Assembly (NCBI GenBank): GCA_033065855.1
Contig: JAVXUO010001751.1
Span: forward strand, 124,001 to 188,000
Direction of reading: 5' to 3'
Length of the DNA: 64,000 nucleotides
Origin: Escallonia rubra
Lineage: Eukaryota; Streptophyta; Magnoliopsida; Escalloniales; Escalloniaceae
A program made the position numbers and the translations under genes. Positions 58,220 through 64,000 of the stretch are shown piece by piece. How positions within the stretch are numbered: position 1 is the first letter of the stretch; the number at the start of each line of letters is the position of its first letter. The notes beneath the pieces are model-generated. The model saw only the letters and a list, made by a program, of their open reading frames with translations. It did no database searches and had not been told where the DNA came from.

Positions 58220-61200
58220 TAAGTTCTTATTAATGGAATCCTTGATCCCATACTCGATCTCTCCCCTCGATCAATTACACAAGCTCTGTCCGAGTGAGAT
58301 CCTCGAACTGTGACATAAACCATTCTTTTGTGGCAAAGGAAGAAGCTTCCCCCTTGTGCTTTTTCACCTTACCCCCATCTTTTGCTTCAAAATAATAAGA
58401 CTTCGGTGCTAAGAATAGAGCTTTCTTAATGACTGCCTTATCTCTTTTGGCTGTCGATTGCATGCAGTTTACTCTTTCGTTCCCCTTTTTGACAGCCCAG
58501 GGCGGGGGCTAGTCTTGTGCCCTTTCCAGTACCGCTGCGGAGGTTGGAAGAATTGAAGCTATTCTCGCAGTTGAATCAGCCCTTGAGTAAAGCTCTGGCT
58601 CTTGCCCCTGTTAGTCTTGGGCTTTTCCTTCATAGCAACATGAAGAATGATCAAGTTTGACAACTCATATAGGTGCAAAACCTCGTTGGAATTGATCCGC
58701 TACGGGATTTACATTATACGCAACAGAAGCACTTGAAGTACGATGCTATAGTTAAGGTGCACGGGGTCTAACCGTCTAGCCGTTGGTACTCAGCATCTTC
58801 ACGGAAAATTCAGAAAATAAGTCGTCCTTATATATATATATACATATATATACGTGTACCCGTGGATGGCACAGATTTCTCTTTTTTTTTTTTTCAAAAA
58901 GTGCTAACCGCCACTCTTATAACCGGTTATGGCAAAAGCCAAAAATGCCCTTCCCAGTTCAAAATTAGCTAACCCCACCATCAATTAGCTGATTGCTACT
59001 CTTTGTAGTGGTTAATGGCCCATCAACTTGTGCTGACATCTACTAAGCCAAACTAGGTCACTGGCCCACGTAACCGCCATAAAGAGTCGTGGTCACTGTG
59101 GGACCCTAACGATTACATAGTTTTTTTTCCTTTCTCCCTCTATCTCCTTTTCACTCTCTATCTCTCTCTCTCTCTCTGGGTTTTGTAGACCACAGATTCT
59201 ACAAAAGTGTTAGGCTGCTTGGTGACAAAAATAATTGAACACCATCTACAACTCAACAAGAAGTTATTTTTTGATTTTTTGAACTAAAAAGGCAGATGTC
59301 ATTTTGATGGGAATTTGTTACCCAGGGATACTAAGTACGGAAAATATTAACTCAAGAGATATCATCCAAAGAAAAATTACATGAACTTGCAGGTAAAAAG
59401 CAAAATCTCATCACTACACAGTAAATGGTAGAATACAATTTATTGTGTAGATTGTAGAATACTTGTACTCTACAATTTACTGTGTAGAATACTTGTATTC
59501 TAAAAAGTATTCTACAATCTACGCAGTAAATTGTAAAGTGAGATCTGGGCCATCCACAGGGATCAGCTCCCTCCCTGCGCGTGCGCGCGCGCATGCACAC
59601 ATACACACACACACACACAGTGTTTTAGGATTATATTAAATAATTGCTGATGCATCATCAATTATTTAAATTAGCAATTATTTAACCCTAATGTGAATTG
59701 AGAATTGAGTGTTGAAATTGTGATTACAGGTTTGAATTTGAATTACCGGTTTGGGCATTGAAAAAAAAAATAGATTATATCTTTGGCGCGGATTTTATTT
59801 CATCGCTAAAAATACGTAATGAAATGTACTTTAAAACTTTTAGCGACGGATTATTCCGTCACTAAAGGTATTACTGACGAACTTTTAGTGACGGAATACG
59901 GACTTTTAGCGACAGACATTCCGTCCCTAAAAGCCCATCACTTTTTGCCGGTGGGCTTCTAGCAACGGGAGATCTGTCGCTAAAAATCCATCGATAAAAC
60001 CTTTTACGAGAAAAATTTCCGTCGCTAAATATTTTTTGAAACTAATAATTTCTAAAAAATAAATTAAAATAAAATACGAAAATTATCTTTATTCCGTCGC
60101 TATATTAATTTATCGTCCCGTCACTAAAAGTTAATTTTTTTTTGCGACGGAGTTATTCGCAACGAACTTTTAGCGATGGGGTGTCCGTCACAAAAAGTCT
60201 TTGGCGACTGAACGAGGACTTTTAGTGACGGAATTGTCCGTCGCTAAAAGTCATTTTTCTTGTAACGCATTCGTTCATTTTGAAGTGGAAAACCTAAGGG
60301 TATAACCCGTAGATTACCAATGCAAATAAGCAAAATAAAGAAAGACAAAATTAAACCTTTTAACTTTGTGTTTGCTGAGCATTATGTCCACCAGAGCAGT
60401 GTCCAAAGGCAGATTCAAACCCAGTTCAATCGCCTTACTAACCATACCGGGAAATACAATTTCGAACCCAATAGGAGAAGGTTGTTGCTTGTCGTTGACA
60501 TAAAAGTGATTCGAGCCAATGAAGTCGAGGCCTGAAAGTATAGGCAAGAAAAGAAAAAGAAATGAACGAGATACGTAGCAAGATTTTAATAAACTTGTAC
60601 GACCTCTGTTTCATTAGATTTTGCTCTCTTGACTTTCTAAACGGTACTTATTTAATTTAAGATGAGACTAAAAAATCCACACCCTTGATCTTGCTATTTG
60701 AATGGAAGGAGTAATTAGTGGTCTAGCTTTACTACTTTGATCCCTTGCACTACGCTTTCGCTCAATTAAGCAATTATCCAATTGAGTCCACCATTTCCTC
60801 CATCACAAATTTGAAAGAAATGGACCTTTCACTGCCGTTGTTTTCCAAATTTCGAGATTGCTAGTTAGTTAGGTGTAGTGGCAGTTGAAAGAATTAAATG
60901 ACTTGAACTTAAAACTGTGGAAATGAAGTACATGAGCCAAAGTTGCAACATATGCAGTTTAGCACTTTCTTAGGCGTACTTACCTTTTTGAACAAGTTGT
61001 TCGCCAACTTTCCACTTTTGAAGGGCAAGCAAACATGCCAATGTCGATGAGAGGGAGTCTTTAACTAGTAATGGATAGCTTGGATTAAGGCCCCATGACC
61101 CGTTTGGGTGCTGATTTTGCATAATCCAATCCACGGATTCTGGAAACAGAGGCTCCTTTAAAGCACCCCTAGACGGTACCATGGCCACCCATGCAGTGTC

Positions 61201-61448
61201 ATAAGAAGAAGGAGAGAGCTGAACCTTGCCAAACATTTGCTTGATTCTTGCAATAGAGCCTTGTGCGTCCACGTTTTGCTGTCAAGTTTGAAGTTACTTC
61301 ATTACAGGGCAATTCGTATGGTTTCCCAAATAATCTTCAAAGATTATAACCCATGTTAATAGTATGGTAATGTTCCTTTTAGATCAGCTTACCAAAGCAA
61401 GATTGTGGCTTCCTCTGATTATCCATGTCTTATCAAACTTCCGTCCAC
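52371..61448 (-). CDS. KS: ent-Kaurene-synthase-like diterpene synthase, class I, multi-exon
   Basis: Twelve exons can be traced (minus strand): 61278-60984, 60531-60357, 55906-55713, 55453-55333, 55235-55138, 54433-54219, 54145-54036, 53926-53828, 53748-53533, 53302-53158, 53074-52832 and 52694-52371. All junctions are GT-AG and every phase agrees, giving 744 codons to the stop. Landmarks are [16 protein letters not shown] and [12 protein letters not shown] (N-terminal domains), [60 protein letters not shown], and LDDMFDID, the DDxxD metal motif. NDYRSDERE fits NDxxSxxxE and is formed only by splicing exons 11 and 12. No DxDD class II motif is seen. Family role: cyclising ent-copalyl diphosphate to ent-kaurene or a relative in plastids (gibberellin or specialised diterpenoids). 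A possible further 56-bp exon (61448-61393, [18 protein letters not shown]) precedes; the transit peptide and start codon are not found and may lie in 61449-64000 or beyond. The product is undetermined. Confidence 0.93.
56039..56077. repeat. Perfect 16-bp hairpin in the diterpene synthase intron
   Basis: GAACCTATCTGAAGCA and TGCTTCAGATAGGTTC flank a 7-base loop. Nearby, TTGTGCTCCCGCTCAC is repeated directly at about 56015 and 56136, and CTAAAAAATATTGA twice. The pattern suggests a small footprint or a template-switch repair event. Confidence 0.85.
56930..57185. repeat. CTAATTAA-type short repeat
   Basis: About twenty variants of CTAATTAACC / CTAATTAAAC / CTAATTAGCC follow each other with 10-13-bp spacing. 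It is non-coding. Confidence 0.85.
57190..58020 (+). pseudogene. Possible CACTA-encoded protein remnant
   Basis: Short frames ([18 protein letters not shown] at about 57228, [20 protein letters not shown] at about 57788) are separated by an intron-like gap and followed by an acidic end near 58015. Composition and order resemble plant En/Spm-type transposase-associated proteins, but similarity is too weak for a firm call. Confidence 0.35.
58182..58212. repeat. (TA)n microsatellite
   Basis: A TA dinucleotide tract lies next to the mitochondrial-like segment. Confidence 0.9.
58275..58463 (-). pseudogene. Fragment of a mitochondrial-plasmid family-B DNA polymerase
   Basis: The minus-strand frame reads [20 protein letters not shown] and then [20 protein letters not shown]. 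This resembles the C-terminal third of the type-B DNA polymerases of plant mitochondrial linear plasmids, pieces of which are common in plant mitochondrial genomes. It is followed (58736-58815) by mitochondrial-like rRNA sequence. It is a nuclear insertion of organellar DNA, non-functional here. Confidence 0.55.
58736..58820 (-). pseudogene. Mitochondrial 26S rRNA fragment (NUMT)
   Basis: The minus strand reads GTGAAGATGCTGAGTACCAA, then CGGCTAGACGG and GACCCCGTGCACCTTAACTA. This is the conserved domain V segment of large-subunit rRNA near the peptidyl-transferase centre, with AACCGTC in place of TTTCCGTC on the plus strand. Only about 80 bp are present, so this is a transferred fragment, not a working rRNA gene. 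The flanking GC-rich DNA (58495-58735) may be part of the same transfer. Confidence 0.75.
59537..59625. mobile_element. Fragment of the GGGAGCTGATCC TIR family beside a microsatellite
   Basis: GAGATCTGGGCCATCCACAG followed by GGATCAGCTCCCT is the right terminal end of the family seen at 11184-16296. It directly abuts a (GC)n(CA)n alternating tract at 59575-59620. The preceding 59425-59535 is a set of inverted TTCTACAATTTACTGTGTAG-type copies. Confidence 0.7.
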
Positions 61449-63099
61449 CTGGAAAAATAATCATATCATATCGTTCTATATCTATGTCTCTGGACTAATA
61501 TAACATATAGCATGCAAAGCAAGAAAGACAACCAAGTGCAATAGTTTTTTTGAGTCACATAATTTTTTAAATGTAAAATAGGATTTGTAACAATAATATA
61601 CTGAACATAAACGTCACTTAAATTACCCAATAATATCATAGAAGGAGTTCTTATTTATTAGGTTACTTAAATTACAGTTATTTTGATAAATTTTTGCATT
61701 GAGTGGGGTACAATAAGTTAACTAAAATCATTTTAAATAATAAATCCTTTTGGTAAACGAAAAATAGGACATTTTTTAATTGGCATCCCACGACAAAAAA
61801 TTGGCTATATTTTCATAATGTATTAGTTCTCAATTACATTAAAGCTTATTAAGAAGTCTGACAGTTAAAAGGAATTTACAACTATGTACTAAACATATAT
61901 ATTAGTGTCTCTAAAGTTTCCTAATATCAACTAGGATGGGCTCCTTATTTCTGAATGGGCTAATGAAAAAATTGTACCATAAACTATTCTCAATTTTTTT
62001 AAGGGTAAATAAGTCACTAACTTAAAAGCACATCTGAAAAACTCATGACACCCTCCCAAAAATTTAGTTTGATTTCAGTTTTCTTTTCTTCTATAATGAC
62101 TCATCTTTTCTTTTCTTTTCTTCTATGGCCATGATAATAAAAATAAAATAAAATAAAATAAGAAGGAAGTTTGAGTTTTATTTTCTTCAACAATAACTCA
62201 CCTTCTACCAAAGTAACAATGGCTTCCACCAAACCACCGCATGGCACCCTCCCATCTCCATGGGTACCACGATAAAATTGGATTTAATTAATTTTGAATA
62301 ATCTGTTAGTCTTATATAATTTGAAAACTAAATTGATATGCTGTACTACCTAACCAACGGACTGACTTACTCCAATTTAGTTTTAGCAGTGTCCATAAAC
62401 ACTCTCTGATATGAATTTATAAGATGTAGAAGAAAATAATCTTGTTACAATTGATTTCAATCATCTCCATAAACACGCATGCATGCATTCGAACCGTAGA
62501 TAGAAATTGTCTATAGTAATACATAGTATTTGTAATCTTTATGGTAAAGATATTATAGGCCACTTTTCTTGACAAGACCTCACGACAAACAAACGAAAGT
62601 AATGTATCACATATATGGGATTTAGTAAAGAAAATTACACACGAAAAAAAATATGATATAAGCTCACATTAACCTTCACAATACAAAAAAGTATTATGTA
62701 ACACATTACAAGAGTTATGGTAAACGAACATACTATATTCCTCTATTTTCTTTTCATGGGGCCCTGGAGAACAATAAAAGTTTAATTAAATTTACCCGAA
62801 TAGTAAGACTAATTAGAAAATTTAAAAATGAATTATAAGTAGTAGAACTTAAATTCGTCGTATAAAATTAATTATAACTATGAGTGGCAATTACCGTGCG
62901 AATTCGGTAATAGTTGCGTGAGTTCAAGTGTCCCTATAAGTTTTATAAATTACTAGTGTAAGAATGTTTTTCAAATTTTACAAGCTCATCTATAGTTAAT
63001 AGCTATAACCTAAAACCTTTGTAGATGAAGGGTTCCAATATGTTACAAAAAGACGCATCCGTTGGAAAATACCACTAAAGGCATCTACAGGATGTAAAG
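61449..63099. other. Upstream region or first intron of the diterpene synthase
   Basis: AT-rich sequence without recognisable exons. The missing N-terminal coding part, with a plastid transit peptide, would be expected on the minus strand here or past the window end. A TTTTCTTTTC / AATAAAATAAAAT low-complexity patch is at 62090-62165. Confidence 0.4.
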
Positions 63100-63372
63100 T
63101 TTATATTTTGGCGACAAAGAATAAACTTTGGATCCTACCCGGGTTGTGGGAATCTTCTTACAACCCCATATATAGTGACAATTAATAGTCGCTAAATATT
63201 TCAAGCGACTTTTCTTCTAACACTTTTAGTAACAATTATTAGTGGTATTTTTTTAGCGTCACTAAATAAAAGTCGCTAGAAACATTTAGAGACAATTGAT
63301 TGTTGCTATATAAGGGATAGGAGGAAGATTCCTGCAACCGGGGTAGAAGTCAATTTTTTTCCGGCGACAAAT
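63100..63372. mobile_element. Foldback MITE
   Basis: The two halves are imperfect inverted copies over about 120 bp: CCTACCCGGGTTGTGGGAATC near 63136 pairs with GATTCCTGCAACCGGGGTAG near 63330, and AGTCGCTAAAT/AAGCGACTTTT blocks mirror each other. The centre is near 63245. No coding capacity is present. The family uses AGCGAC repeats but lacks CACTA ends. Confidence 0.65.
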
Positions 63373-63885
63373 GGTTGTCCCAGGTGAATTTGAGTTTTCG
63401 CCATTCGACTGAAATAGATCTTTCATCTTCTCGATTTTTATGACGTGTTGTCTACGAGTTTTTTATAACTATTTTCCCATGTAACATGCTATATGTTGCC
63501 CTAATATATCCTATACATTCCCGTCAAGAAATTAGGGTAAGATATATTTGTTACTTAAGGGATTCATTTATTTTTTCTTTCTGATTCTTTACTAAAGGAC
63601 TCATGTTGCTAAAATATTGCACAAGTCATTTCAGACCAAATAATGGCTGGACTGTAAGATATGAAAGCTCCGTACTATACTTTTTTAAGGCAGTCCTATC
63701 TATGAGTATTTTTACACGCATACTTATTCTTCTTATTCATTAACTCTTAAACAGTATGTACACATACCCTACTCCATAATATTTGCAATGTCAGCTAAAA
63801 GGATGCTATATAAAGTATGTCTTCAATAAAAACTCCGGATCTCATAAAAGAGCTCCATCAAACATTTAGGAAAATAAAAAAAAGT
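63373..63885. other. AT-rich spacer between two MITE copies
   Basis: No gene or further element is recognised. Confidence 0.45.
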
Positions 63886-64000
63886 AAATTTTGGCTACTA
63901 TCAGGGTTGAAGGGATCTTCAATACCTTATACCTCCTATATAGTGATAATTAATAGTCGCTAAATATTTTTAGTGGCTTTTATTTGGCAACACTAAAAAA
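63886..64000. mobile_element. Second MITE copy, cut by the window end
   Basis: GGGTTGAAGGGATCTTCAAT, then CTATATAGTGATAATTAATAG and TCGCTAAATATTTTTAGTGG repeat the left half of the MITE at 63100. The remainder lies beyond 64000. Confidence 0.6.

Larger units (their letters stand above)
56151..60266. mobile_element. CACTA-type sequence filling the diterpene synthase intron
   Basis: The left end is CACTACAAAAAAAAAGC. Subterminal TTTTAGCGAC-type repeats are dense at 56170-56540 and again, inverted, at 59785-60255. The right end TTTTTCTTGTAACG is a degraded form of the CTTGTAGTG terminus, and I find no matching TSD. The interior includes a coding-like part at 57190-58020 that may be a transposase or TNP-like remnant, a mitochondrial insertion and another TIR fragment. 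It could be one decayed element or two partial ones. Confidence 0.7.

Noticed and set aside
58736-58820. Functional large-subunit rRNA gene
   Set aside because: Only about 80 bp of one domain are present, inside an intron. Best explained as transferred mitochondrial DNA.

Overview
This is plant nuclear DNA, most likely from a eudicot. It has intron-bearing genes with GT-AG junctions: an ent-kaurene-synthase-like diterpene synthase, an OTP84-type PPR-DYW protein and mitochondrial ribosomal protein mS33. It also holds plant-type transposons (CACTA, Mutator-like, hAT, Ty1/copia, LINE, MITE) and a small mitochondrial-DNA insertion. No RNA genes, operons or CRISPR arrays were seen. Only three loci look like resident host genes; most of the rest is layered transposable elements.

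Layout. 1-1169: the last exon of an unrecognised gene, split by a 958-bp CACTA element. 1170-6044: non-coding and repeat sequence, including a foldback-type element that holds a 2.3-kb nested insert. 6045-16322: four TIR elements lie end to end and are separated only by (TA)n tracts. They carry pieces of host genes: a B3 transcription factor and a cytochrome b5 (inside a nested CACTA), a MATE transporter, COG4 (inside a hAT nested in the MATE exon) and, antisense, the start of a D53/SMXL strigolactone-signalling repressor. 16323-16673: one LTR plus PBS of a copia element. 20358-21137: mS33 (+), with two small insertions. 21607-24231: OTP84-like PPR gene (-), with two compensating homopolymer indels. 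24300-29932: a decayed MuDR-type MULE with long TIRs and a 9-bp TSD, inserted 69 bp from the PPR start codon. 30180-33432: a truncated copia element (-). 35875-41920: a plant-mobile-domain pseudogene split by a 5.1-kb copia element, which is itself split by a CACTA remnant ending in a perfect 38-bp palindrome. 42414-43848: a MULE-type element with a perfect 9-bp TSD. 45062-45640: a foldback element. 47600-48480: a degenerate minisatellite. 48529-50240: a copia LTR, PBS and gag start. 51135-51846: a LINE 3' end. 52371-61448: the diterpene synthase (-), whose 4.45-kb intron contains CACTA sequence, a mitochondrial-derived segment and a further TIR fragment. 63100 to the window end: foldback MITEs.

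The host genes have no evident common pathway. The strongest biological story is the 10-kb array in which TIR elements occupy TA microsatellites and acquire, nest and partly invert host exons. Captured sequences include hormone-signalling (SMXL), transport (MATE), Golgi-trafficking (COG4), redox (cytochrome b5) and transcription (B3) genes. All recognised copies are partial or broken, so a regulatory small-RNA role is more plausible than a protein role, but this is inference. The diterpene synthase is the one large gene whose exon phases and catalytic motifs are intact throughout the readable part.
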